Part shown: positions 1 to 5,030 of the stretch, piece by piece
Position numbering within the stretch: the first letter of the stretch is position 1
Layout of the letters: each line of letters opens with the position of its first letter
Source: Prevotellaceae bacterium
GTDB taxonomy: Bacteria > Bacteroidota > Bacteroidia > Bacteroidales > UBA932
Direction of reading: 5' to 3'
Length of the DNA stretch: 5,030 nt
Assembly: GCA_031289385.1 (NCBI GenBank)
Contig: JAITPP010000132.1
Span: forward strand, 1 to 5,030
Notes under the pieces: model-generated
Databases searched by the model: none
Told to the model about the DNA's origin: nothing
The model's input: only the letters and a program-made list of their open reading frames with translations
Program-made: the position numbers and the translations under genes

Positions 1-1617
1 ATCATTTAATTTAGGTTTAAACGTCAAAATAAAATCTCCGCTAAGTTCCGATCTCATTCCTGTATATTCTTCAATATAGCCATCGTTAGATGTACTACCA
101 TCATTTGGAGAACCGGGTGCAGCGGCAAACACAGGCTCCCAAATTTTAGCTCGCGAAGAAGTAAAATCTTCGCCAACTCGTGCTGTTGCTGTGAGCCACG
201 AAAGAATATTAGCATCTATCTGAAAGTGCCCAAATAAATGGTCAATACTGCCTGTATTGCCATATTCTTCCAATGTATAATATGGATTGACAATTCCATA
301 AGGCGTATAATAATTATCAATATTGTAAAATTTGTTATTATAATCTTTCATATCTACAATACTGAAATCTCGCGGTATTTGCATCAAGTTGTTATACACA
401 GTATAACCTTGCCCTGAGCCTGCCTGACTAACATACTTGTTGGAATAATTAACAGAAGCCGATGAAGTAAAAATTTTTCCTTTAATAGAGCCTTTAAGAG
501 TGAAAGCATTTCGTTGATACACATCTTTATCTGTCGGCAATACTCCATCTTCGTACACATTAGAATATGATGCATAATATGTAGCATATTCTGTTCCTCC
601 ATGTATTGCAACTGTATTGTCGGAAGTAATTCCTGTATCAAAAAAATCTCTCAAATTATTTTTCTGAACTACATACGGTTTGTACAATTGTTGTCCATCA
701 ACAATATTTCCCCATACTCTATTTTTTCCATCAAATTTTGGTCCCCAACTTCCATTTTCAATGAATGAGAATTGTCCGCTCCATCCCTGTCCAAATGTAT
801 TTTGCATTTCGGGCAAGCGTCCTACTCGCGAAAACGTAGTATTGCTTGTTATGTCAATAGATAAATTGTCTTTTGCCGCTCCTTTTTTAGTAGTAACCAT
901 TATTACTCCGTTTGCAGCGCGAGAACCATAAAGAGAAGAAGCAGATGCTCCTTTTAAAGTAGATATTGATTCAATATCATTAGGATTAATGTCATTTAAC
1001 CCATTACCAAAGTCAAATCCTCCATTCAGACTTGTACTTTGTGTAGCAGAATTACTGACAGGAATACCATCTACAACAACAAGTGGCTGATTACTTCCTC
1101 CAATTGACGAATAACCTCTGAGTATAACACGAGTAGAAGCCCCCGGTGCTCCCGAAGAACTTGAGATATTTACACCTGCTATTTTTCCCTGCAAGGCATT
1201 TAGCGGGCTGATAGTGGCTGCTTTGGTAAGTTCTTCGCTGCCTACTTGAGTTACCGCGTATGAAACACTTTTTTCAGAGCGTTTAATACCCATTGCCGTT
1301 ACTACAGAACCTTCAAGTGTAGCAGCTTCAATTGCCAAAGTAGAATTAACAATAGAACGTGAGCCAATAACTTCTTCTCGTGTACTGTATCCAATGAAAC
1401 TGAACACAAGAGTATTTCCGCCGGCAGGCACATTTATTGTGTAATTACCGGCATCATCTGTAAGTGCACCTGCTGTTGGTGCTTCCTTTACGGAAACTGT
1501 TGCGTAACCAAGAGGTTTGCCCTCTGCATCCGTAACCTTTCCTGTAATTTTGGTTTGCGCTTGGGCAAATCCAACGCTCGCAATTACGAGCAGCATTTGT
1601 AAAATGATTTTCTTCAT
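1..1617 (-). CDS. SusC/RagA-family TonB-linked outer-membrane transporter (N-terminal 539 residues, partial)
   Basis: The reading frame is open from an ATG at 1617-1615 to the left edge with no stop, giving 539 residues. Full SusC proteins are usually about 1,000 residues, so the C-terminal half of the barrel lies outside. Residues 1-21 form a signal peptide (MKKIILQMLLVIASVGFAQA, then QT). Residues about 23-100 are a carboxypeptidase-regulatory-like beta-sandwich (ITGKVTDAEGKPLGYATV, DDAGNYTI, FSFIGY). A TonB-box-like stretch follows (LEGSVVTAMGIKR, 101-113). The plug domain, about 115-247, carries the SusC hallmarks ALQGKIAGVNI (141-151), RGYSSIGGSNQPLVVVDGIP (167-186) and LKGASASSLYGSRAANGVI (221-239). 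After about 255 the aromatic-rich alternating pattern fits beta-barrel strands. In this family the protein imports glycans, peptides or other large nutrients using TonB energy, with a SusD lipoprotein as lid. A susD would be expected to the left. The substrate cannot be inferred. The leader has no Shine-Dalgarno site, which is normal for Bacteroidota. Confidence 0.95.
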   Translation of the reverse strand, partial: MKKIILQMLLVIASVGFAQAQTKITGKVTDAEGKPLGYATVSVKEAPTAGALTDDAGNYTINVPAGGNTLVFSFIGYSTREEVIGSRSIVNSTLAIEAATLEGSVVTAMGIKRSEKSVSYAVTQVGSEELTKAATISPLNALQGKIAGVNISSSSGAPGASTRVILRGYSSIGGSNQPLVVVDGIPVSNSATQSTSLNGGFDFGNGLNDINPNDIESISTLKGASASSLYGSRAANGVIMVTTKKGAAKDNLSIDITSNTTFSRVGRLPEMQNTFGQGWSGQFSFIENGSWGPKFDGKNRVWGNIVDGQQLYKPYVVQKNNLRDFFDTGITSDNTVAIHGGTEYATYYASYSNVYEDGVLPTDKDVYQRNAFTLKGSIKGKIFTSSASVNYSNKYVSQAGSGQGYTVYNNLMQIPRDFSIVDMKDYNNKFYNIDNYYTPYGIVNPYYTLEEYGNTGSIDHLFGHFQIDANILSWLTATARVGEDFTSSRAKIWEPVFAAAPGSPNDGSTSNDGYIEEYTGMRSELSGDFILTFKPKLND

Positions 1618-1682
1618 GCGAATTTAATTTTAATTGATTTCGTTTTCACTATTTCTTTTCATTTTTTTATGTTTTCTTTTTG

Positions 1683-1714
1683 CAAATATAATTCATTTAA
1701 CATAAATTTGCAAC
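1683..1714 (-). promoter_or_regulatory. Bacteroidota-type promoter for the SusC-like gene
   Basis: Read on the minus strand, GTTG (1714-1711) is followed after 20 nt by TATATTTG (1690-1683). This matches the Bacteroidota primary-sigma consensus of a TTTG or TTG box at -33 and TAnnTTTG at -7, with typical spacing. It places transcription start near 1676 and leaves a leader of about 60 nt before the ATG at 1617. The leader is A-rich and has no Shine-Dalgarno motif. No operator for a dedicated regulator is recognisable. The promoter call is inferred from motif and position only. Confidence 0.7.
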
Positions 1715-1721
1715 ACCTATC

Positions 1722-1743
1722 AAAAAAAAACTGTAAAAAAAAA
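1722..1743 (-). promoter_or_regulatory. Paired A9/T9 tracts upstream of the SusC-like promoter (possible UP-like element)
   Basis: Two runs of nine A (1722-1730 and 1735-1743), separated by CTGT, lie directly upstream of the -33 box. On the transcribed strand they read as T9-ACAG-T9. Their position, roughly -45 to -67, is where AT-rich UP elements contact the RNA polymerase alpha subunit. Homopolymers of this length can also vary by slippage. Both roles are inference; only the tracts and their position are seen. Confidence 0.3.
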
Positions 1744-2296
1744 TATATATTATTTATTATCAGTGTATTAAAAAATCACATAAATTTTAATTTTTAATAT
1801 GCGAGTGTTAAAATCGTAAAATTTAACCTGTTTTTTAACATTAAAATAATCATGTTGAAAAACTGTATGTTTATTATGTTTTTTCGTAATTATGAAAATA
1901 TTTTTGTTTTTGCTGTAAATAAAAAATAAAATATGCGGTTTTAACAATGTAACAATATATATTGCAGTTATTTAATATAGAAAAAAATATATAAACATAT
2001 TACTGCAAATAGGCTAAAATATATATAATTTTTTTATTTAAAAATATATCATAAACATCAATATTTATAAAGATTTTAGGGTTTTAAAAATCATGGTAAA
2101 TTTCACATAAAATTTTAAAGTGAAAATTTAAATGAGGTTGTCATATTACAAATTATAATAAAAAATAATATTTTGTAGAAAAAAATTATTTTATATAATC
2201 GTAAAACCTATATGTAACAACGGATATGTGCATTTATCGATAATGTAAAAATTGTAAGTTGCCATATTTTGTTGCGGTAAGATTCAATAATATTCC
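1744..2296. other. Very AT-rich divergent intergenic region without a supported gene
   Basis: Between the SusC-like promoter region and mnmE the sequence is mostly A and T; several 60-base stretches reach about 85-92% AT by eye. No reading frame on either strand has a convincing length, start or composition, and I see no tRNA or riboswitch fold. It contains a 12-bp palindrome CAATATATATTG (1953-1964), a short direct repeat TAACAAT (1942-1948 and 1950-1956), a near-repeat TCACATAAATTTTAA (1776-1790 and, with one extra A, 2103-2118), and a nested inverted repeat at 2097-2130. At this base composition, short repeats arise easily by chance. The region probably serves as spacing and regulation for the two divergent genes. 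Confidence 0.6.
2097..2130. repeat. Nested imperfect inverted repeat
   Basis: TAAATTTCAC (2097-2106) pairs with GTGAAAATTTA (2120-2130) with one bulged base. The 13-base centre contains the perfect palindrome TAAAATTTTA (2108-2117). TTTCAC/GTGAAA arms of this kind could be an operator for a dimeric regulator or a weak hairpin. They lie about 200 bp upstream of mnmE and about 480 bp from the SusC-like start, so no target gene is obvious. The surrounding AT-richness makes chance occurrence plausible. Confidence 0.3.
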
Positions 2297-2307
2297 AATG
2301 TTATTGA

Positions 2308-2315
2308 TATTTTTG
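2308..2315 (+). promoter_or_regulatory. Candidate -7 element upstream of mnmE
   Basis: TATTTTTG matches TAnnTTTG on the plus strand. No TTTG or TTG box is present 19-21 nt upstream, and the element would leave a leader of only about 11 nt before the ATG at 2333. Either mnmE has a very short leader or its real promoter lies further upstream in the AT-rich region. Weak call. Confidence 0.22.
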
Positions 2316-2332
2316 CAAAAAAAATACAAAAA

Positions 2333-3718
2333 ATGGAACTATCAACAATTTGCGCAATATCAACAGCAGGCGGCGTTGGCGGCATTGCTGTTATAAGAAT
2401 TTCGGGTGAAAATGCAATAAGAAATACGGATAAAATTTTCTTTGCAATAGACAAAAATAAAAATTTGCTTAATGCAAAATCAAATACTATTATATTCGGC
2501 AAAATAAAAACCGGTAAAAATGAAATTATCGACGAAGTTCTTGTCAGCGTTTTTCGTGCGCCACACTCATATACAGGCGAAGATACGGTAGAAATTTCGT
2601 GCCACGGTTCTACGTATATTCAGCAACAAATATTGAAATTACTTATAGAAAGCGGTTGCACGCTTGCCGGCGCAGGAGAATTTACTCAACGCGCTTTTCT
2701 GAATGGAAAAATGGATTTAAGCCAAGCGGAGGCTGTTGCCGATTTAATAAACTCTACATCGCAAGCGGCACATAAGGTTGCAATAAATCAGATGCGTGGA
2801 AAATTTTTAAATGAATTGCAAAATATTCGTCAAAAACTCGTCGATTTTACTTCGCTTATTGAGTTAGAACTTGACTTTAATGAGGAAGATGTTGAATTTG
2901 CCGATAGAAAAGAACTTGGCGAATTTGCACAAAATATAGAAAAATATATTTCAAAACTTTGTAAATCGTTTGAAGTCGGCAATGTTATTAAAAACGGCAT
3001 TCCTGTTGCGATTGTCGGCGAAACCAATGTCGGAAAATCAACATTACTTAATATTTTACTCAACGAAGAACGTGCTATTGTCAGCGAAATTCATGGTACA
3101 ACGCGCGATGCAATTGAAGATACAACAAACATCGGCGGAATTGTTTTTCGCTTTATTGATACCGCCGGAATACGCAACACAAATGACAAAATAGAAAATA
3201 TAGGAATTGAACGAACATACAGCAAAATCGAACAAGCCGCTATTGTTCTGTGGATTATTGACGCATCGCAACCTGTTCAAAATGCGGAAAACATGGCAAA
3301 TGAAATGATAGAACGCTGCAAAAACAAAAAAATGATTATTGTGCACAACAAAATCGACAAAAACAAACACGCCGAAACGCTTAATATACCAAGCGATGCG
3401 GGAATTAAACAAGTAAATATTTCGGCGAAAGAAAAATTAAATATCGATGTGCTGCAAAATATTTTATTGGAAATTGCTCAAATACCCGAAATTGGTTCGA
3501 ACGATGTTATTGTAACAAATATGCGGCATTTCGAGGCTTTGCAAAATGCTTATTCGGCAATTATCAGAGTACAAAACGGATTACAGCAAAATATTCCTCA
3601 CGATTTACTTGCACAAGATATTCGCGATTGTATTTTTCATATAGGCGCTATCACAGGAGATATTACAACCGACGAAATTTTAGGAAATATTTTTTCAAAA
3701 TTTTGCATAGGGAAGTAG
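2333..3718 (+). CDS. mnmE: tRNA uridine-5-carboxymethylaminomethyl(34) synthesis GTPase MnmE (TrmE)
   Basis: Complete 461-residue protein, close to the 454 residues of E. coli MnmE. In the family, MnmE dimerises and works with MnmG in the cytoplasm to modify the wobble uridine (U34) of certain tRNAs to a 5-aminomethyl or carboxymethylaminomethyl form, using a folate one-carbon unit, FAD and GTP. Residues 1 to about 120 form the folate-binding domain (TICAISTAGGVGGIAVIRISG at the start). The conserved GAGEFTQRAFLNGKMDLSQA begins at 113 and opens the helical domain. The inserted G domain, about 218-380, has G1 GETNVGKS (229-236), G2 TTRD (256-259), G3 DTAG (276-279), G4 NKID (339-342) and G5 SAK (364-366). 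By alignment, N232 corresponds to the potassium-binding Asn226 and E288 to catalytic Glu282 of E. coli. The C-terminal FCIGK supplies the active-site Cys458. G1 has T where many homologues have P; I believe this is usual in Bacteroidota. The ATG at 2333 fits the family N-terminus and is preceded by an A-rich leader without a Shine-Dalgarno site. Confidence 0.98.
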   Translation: MELSTICAISTAGGVGGIAVIRISGENAIRNTDKIFFAIDKNKNLLNAKSNTIIFGKIKTGKNEIIDEVLVSVFRAPHSYTGEDTVEISCHGSTYIQQQILKLLIESGCTLAGAGEFTQRAFLNGKMDLSQAEAVADLINSTSQAAHKVAINQMRGKFLNELQNIRQKLVDFTSLIELELDFNEEDVEFADRKELGEFAQNIEKYISKLCKSFEVGNVIKNGIPVAIVGETNVGKSTLLNILLNEERAIVSEIHGTTRDAIEDTTNIGGIVFRFIDTAGIRNTNDKIENIGIERTYSKIEQAAIVLWIIDASQPVQNAENMANEMIERCKNKKMIIVHNKIDKNKHAETLNIPSDAGIKQVNISAKEKLNIDVLQNILLEIAQIPEIGSNDVIVTNMRHFEALQNAYSAIIRVQNGLQQNIPHDLLAQDIRDCIFHIGAITGDITTDEILGNIFSKFCIGK

Positions 3719-3726
3719 TTTTTAGA

Positions 3727-3756
3727 GTCGTAAGTCATAAGTCGTAAGTCATAAGT
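3727..3756. repeat. Heptamer tandem array 1, GTCRTAA
   Basis: Four perfect 7-bp units alternate GTCGTAA, GTCATAA, GTCGTAA, GTCATAA and are followed by a partial GT. The array can also be read as a 14-bp unit present twice. It starts only 8 bases after the mnmE stop codon. The period is not a multiple of three, which argues against coding. Comparable heptanucleotide arrays (STRR) are known between genes in cyanobacteria; a link to those is analogy only. Confidence 0.85.
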
Positions 3757-3793
3757 ATTTTGTTGGGTTGGGCTGATAAGTTTCTCTAACGTC

Positions 3794-3828
3794 TTTGTTC
3801 TTGGTTCTTGGCTCTTGGCTCTTTGTTC
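3794..3828. repeat. Heptamer tandem array 2, TTKGYTC
   Basis: Five contiguous 7-bp units read TTTGTTC, TTGGTTC, TTGGCTC, TTGGCTC, TTTGTTC. The unit sequence is unrelated to the GTCRTAA array 38 bases upstream, but the period is the same. The two outer units are identical and the inner ones diverge by transitions or single changes, suggesting an old array. Confidence 0.75.
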
Positions 3829-3837
3829 TTCCCCGTT

Positions 3838-3861
3838 CGGCGTAGTTTCCAAACTACGTCG
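3838..3861. repeat. Inverted repeat (11-bp stem) following the heptamer arrays
   Basis: CGGCGTAGTTT (3838-3848) and AAACTACGTCG (3851-3861) pair across a 2-base CC centre, with one G-T (G-U in RNA) wobble. In RNA the innermost pair would probably open to give a 4-base loop. It could fold at the 3' end of the mnmE transcript, but no T-run follows on the plus strand, so it is not a classical intrinsic terminator. It is noticeably richer in GC than its surroundings, together with the adjacent palindrome. Confidence 0.65.
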
Positions 3862-3869
3862 CGCTAAAA

Positions 3870-3887
3870 GCAAGGCTGCAGCCTTGC
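3870..3887. repeat. Perfect 18-bp palindrome GCAAGGCTGCAGCCTTGC
   Basis: The 18 bases equal their own reverse complement and sit 8 bases after the preceding inverted repeat. A perfect palindrome of this length is not expected by chance in a window of this size. It could be a cruciform or hairpin, a binding site for a dimeric protein, or half of a REP- or BIME-like intergenic element. No T-run follows, so termination is unlikely to be its main role. Confidence 0.8.
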
Positions 3888-3931
3888 AAAGAATAAAAAT
3901 AAAGATAGACAAATGAAAAATTAAAAGCAAA

Positions 3932-3966
3932 CAGATAAAAATCAATTACTAATTACGATTTTGTTG
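3932..3966 (+). repeat. 35-bp direct repeat, copy 1
   Basis: This copy matches 4021-4055 at 31 of 35 positions without gaps. The differences are at repeat positions 10, 19, 25 and 26. It begins CAGATAAAA and ends ATTTTGTTG. The two starts are 89 bp apart. Conservation of this length in noncoding DNA indicates duplication or independent insertion of the same repeat family. Confidence 0.75.
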
Positions 3967-3989
3967 TTTAGTGTTGATTTGAAAAAAGC

Positions 3990-4025
3990 ACGCAGATAAC
4001 GCAGATACGACGGATTTACGCAGAT
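3990..4025. repeat. Degenerate ACGCAGAT array
   Basis: ACGCAGAT occurs at 3990-3997, 3999-4006 and 4018-4025, with a degenerate unit (CGACGGAT, 4008-4015) between the second and third. The spacing is about 9-10 bp. On the minus strand the array reads as repeated ATCTGCGT. The last unit runs directly into copy 2 of the 35-bp direct repeat. From memory, sequences of this ATCTGCGT type recur between genes in Bacteroidota and some other phyla, which suggests a dispersed family; I could not test this. Confidence 0.65.
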
Positions 4026-4055
4026 AAAAGTCAATTACAAATTATAATTTTGTTG
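4021..4055 (+). repeat. 35-bp direct repeat, copy 2
   Basis: This is the second copy of the repeat at 3932-3966, with 31 of 35 identical bases. Its first five bases are also the end of the last ACGCAGAT unit. The two copies bracket 54 bp (3967-4020) that hold most of that array, so the copies may have formed by duplication around it or by slippage. No target-site duplication or transposase gene is visible. Confidence 0.75.
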
Positions 4056-4102
4056 ATAAAATCTTTATAACTTTATGAACTTGACAAACTTTAAAAACTT
4101 CT

Positions 4103-4137
4103 TTTGTAAATTATATGCAATAAATATTATAACTTTA
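4103..4137 (+). promoter_or_regulatory. Weak candidate promoter for the hydrolase gene
   Basis: TTTG (4103-4106) is followed after 23 nt by TAACTTTA (4130-4137), which matches TAnnTTTG except for the last base. The spacing is somewhat longer than the usual 19-21 nt. It would give a leader of roughly 30-35 nt before the ATG at 4178. An alternative -7-like TAATTTTG occurs at 4045-4052, at the end of direct-repeat copy 2, but lacks a -33 box. Confidence 0.28.
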
Positions 4138-4177
4138 CAAAAAAATAACAGAAAAACAGAAATTAAAAAAAATAAAT

Positions 4178-5030
4178 ATGATTTCAATTTTAAAAAACAC
4201 CCCAAAATTATTCGTTTGTGTTGGTTTGATATTTTGTTGTCAGACTGTATTTGCGCAAAATCAATTAACGGTTGAAAATATTAAGCAAATCAACGCTCAG
4301 TTATTTTGTCTTACAACGCCGACAGATACAATAGAGTTTATTAAATCTGATACAATAAACCGTAAAAAACCATTGTTTCTTTTTATTCAAGGTTCTTTAC
4401 CCAAACCGATAATTGAAGATAATGGTAATAATGATTATTATCTTGTAGGATTCAACTTTTATGTGAATATTTTAAAAGGTTTTAATGTTGTAGTAATAGC
4501 AATGCCAAATACACCAGCAATTGCCAAAAACAAAGATTTGGATAATCAAGGTTCTTATGTAAAATCTGAAAAGCCTTATGATTATGACAAAACATATATG
4601 AAACGCAATGTAATTGAAACTTACGTAGAACGTGCAAATACAGTTGTAAATTACTTATTACAACAAGAATGGATAGACAATGACAGCGTACTTGTGTTTG
4701 GACATTCGCAAGGTGCTTATGTGGCAGCACGATTGGCTGCCGAAAATGAAAATATAACAGCAGTATGTTTTTCAGGCACAAGCCCATTCGGACGATATGC
4801 AGGAGTGATGCAAGAAACACGAGCAAAGGCAATTACAGGGCAAATAACAGAGGAACAAGCACAAGAACAAATAAACAATTATTGGGATAATTGGAATTAT
4901 TATTGTTATGTAACAGACATTCCGGATAATTACATAGGCGATTTACCCGCAACGTGGAAAAGTTTTTCGCAATCGGTTGTAGAAATTCTCGCAAATCTGA
5001 AACAACCTCTTTTTGTTGTTTACGGAACAA
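4178..5030 (+). CDS. Predicted exported alpha/beta-fold hydrolase (N-terminal 284 residues, partial)
   Basis: The frame is open from the ATG at 4178 to the right edge, giving 284 residues without the C-terminus. Residues 1-26 look like a type I signal peptide: a short lysine-containing start, the hydrophobic LFVCVGLIFCCQTVF and cleavage after VFA before QNQ. CC at 20-21 is not a good lipobox because F precedes it. The alpha/beta hydrolase pattern follows: strand KPLFLFIQGS (64-73), where the QGS turn would form the oxyanion hole; strand FNVVVIAMP (102-110); helix ERANTVVNYLLQQ (151-163); then VLVFGHSQGAYVAARLAA (171-188) with nucleophile Ser177 in GHSQG. The strand PLFVVYGT (277-284) is the one usually followed by the catalytic Asp, so Asp and His lie beyond the edge. 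The protein is probably periplasmic or secreted and could be an esterase, thioesterase or peptidase; the sequence does not decide. An A-rich leader without a Shine-Dalgarno site precedes it. The repeat cluster separates it from mnmE, so co-transcription is doubtful. Confidence 0.85.
   Translation, partial: MISILKNTPKLFVCVGLIFCCQTVFAQNQLTVENIKQINAQLFCLTTPTDTIEFIKSDTINRKKPLFLFIQGSLPKPIIEDNGNNDYYLVGFNFYVNILKGFNVVVIAMPNTPAIAKNKDLDNQGSYVKSEKPYDYDKTYMKRNVIETYVERANTVVNYLLQQEWIDNDSVLVFGHSQGAYVAARLAAENENITAVCFSGTSPFGRYAGVMQETRAKAITGQITEEQAQEQINNYWDNWNYYCYVTDIPDNYIGDLPATWKSFSQSVVEILANLKQPLFVVYGT

Noticed and set aside
680..931. An 83-codon plus-strand open frame
   Set aside because: It is antisense to the SusC-like plug and early barrel region, which has clear family motifs on the other strand.
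1630..1662. A 10-codon upstream frame (MKRNSENEIN) in the leader of the SusC-like gene
   Set aside because: It has a start and stop, but there is no ribosome-binding evidence, no codon pattern of a known leader peptide and no associated hairpin. Short frames of this kind are common by chance in such sequence.
1899..1906. TATTTTTG on the plus strand as a promoter -7 element
   Set aside because: There is no -33 box at the right distance and no gene follows for over 400 bp. The motif is expected by chance in such AT-rich DNA.
3056..3412. A 118-codon minus-strand open frame inside mnmE
   Set aside because: It lies wholly antisense to the conserved G domain of MnmE and is explained by that gene's codon use.
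3637..3945. A 102-codon minus-strand open frame across the mnmE end and the repeat cluster
   Set aside because: Its translation is made of the repeats themselves (TYDLRLMTYDS, AKSQEPRTK), and it overlaps the 3' end of mnmE antisense. The 7-bp arrays read open in several frames, so the length is an artefact.
3727..4055. A CRISPR array
   Set aside because: The repeats are 7-10 bp with no unique spacers, and the 35-bp repeat has only two copies with 54 bp between them that are themselves repetitive. No cas gene is present.
4075..4275. A 66-codon plus-strand frame starting MNLTNFKNFF
   Set aside because: It overlaps the start of the hydrolase gene in another frame, has no recognisable motif, and has the lysine- and asparagine-rich composition expected of translated AT-rich noncoding DNA.
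4482..5030. Two minus-strand open frames (4482-4832 and 4833-5030)
   Set aside because: Both are antisense to the hydrolase gene, whose GHSQG motif and signal peptide are convincing on the plus strand.

Overview
This window most likely comes from a low-GC member of the Bacteroidota. The evidence is a SusC/RagA-type TonB-dependent outer-membrane transporter, a Bacteroidota-style promoter (GTTG, 20 nt, TATATTTG) in front of it, A/T-rich leaders without Shine-Dalgarno sites, and signal peptides ending in AQAQ or FAQ. I cannot name a genus.

Layout. (1) Positions 1-1617, minus strand: the first 539 residues of a SusC/RagA-family transporter, cut by the left edge. (2) Positions 1618-2332: a very AT-rich, divergent, gene-free region of about 715 bp. 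It holds the susC-type promoter, two A9 tracts just upstream of that promoter, a nested inverted repeat, and a weak promoter candidate for the rightward gene. (3) Positions 2333-3718, plus strand: a complete mnmE (trmE), the tRNA-modifying GTPase, with all G motifs and the C-terminal CIGK. (4) Positions 3719-4177: about 460 bp without a gene but packed with short repeats. In order these are a GTCRTAA heptamer array, an unrelated heptamer array (TTKGYTC), two adjacent hairpin-forming palindromes, and an ACGCAGAT array lying between and running into the second copy of a 35-bp direct repeat. (5) Positions 4178-5030, plus strand: the first 284 residues of a predicted exported alpha/beta hydrolase with a GHSQG nucleophile elbow, cut by the right edge.

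The three genes do not form an obvious pathway. The transporter would import an unknown substrate across the outer membrane, probably with a SusD partner encoded to the left of the window. MnmE is a housekeeping enzyme for the tRNA wobble position. The hydrolase is probably periplasmic or secreted. mnmE and the hydrolase share a strand but are separated by the repeat cluster, so an operon is unlikely.

I see no convincing new defence, mobile or RNA system. The most unusual part is the composite repeat cluster at 3727-4055. It resembles dispersed intergenic repeat families, but copy number cannot be judged from one window.
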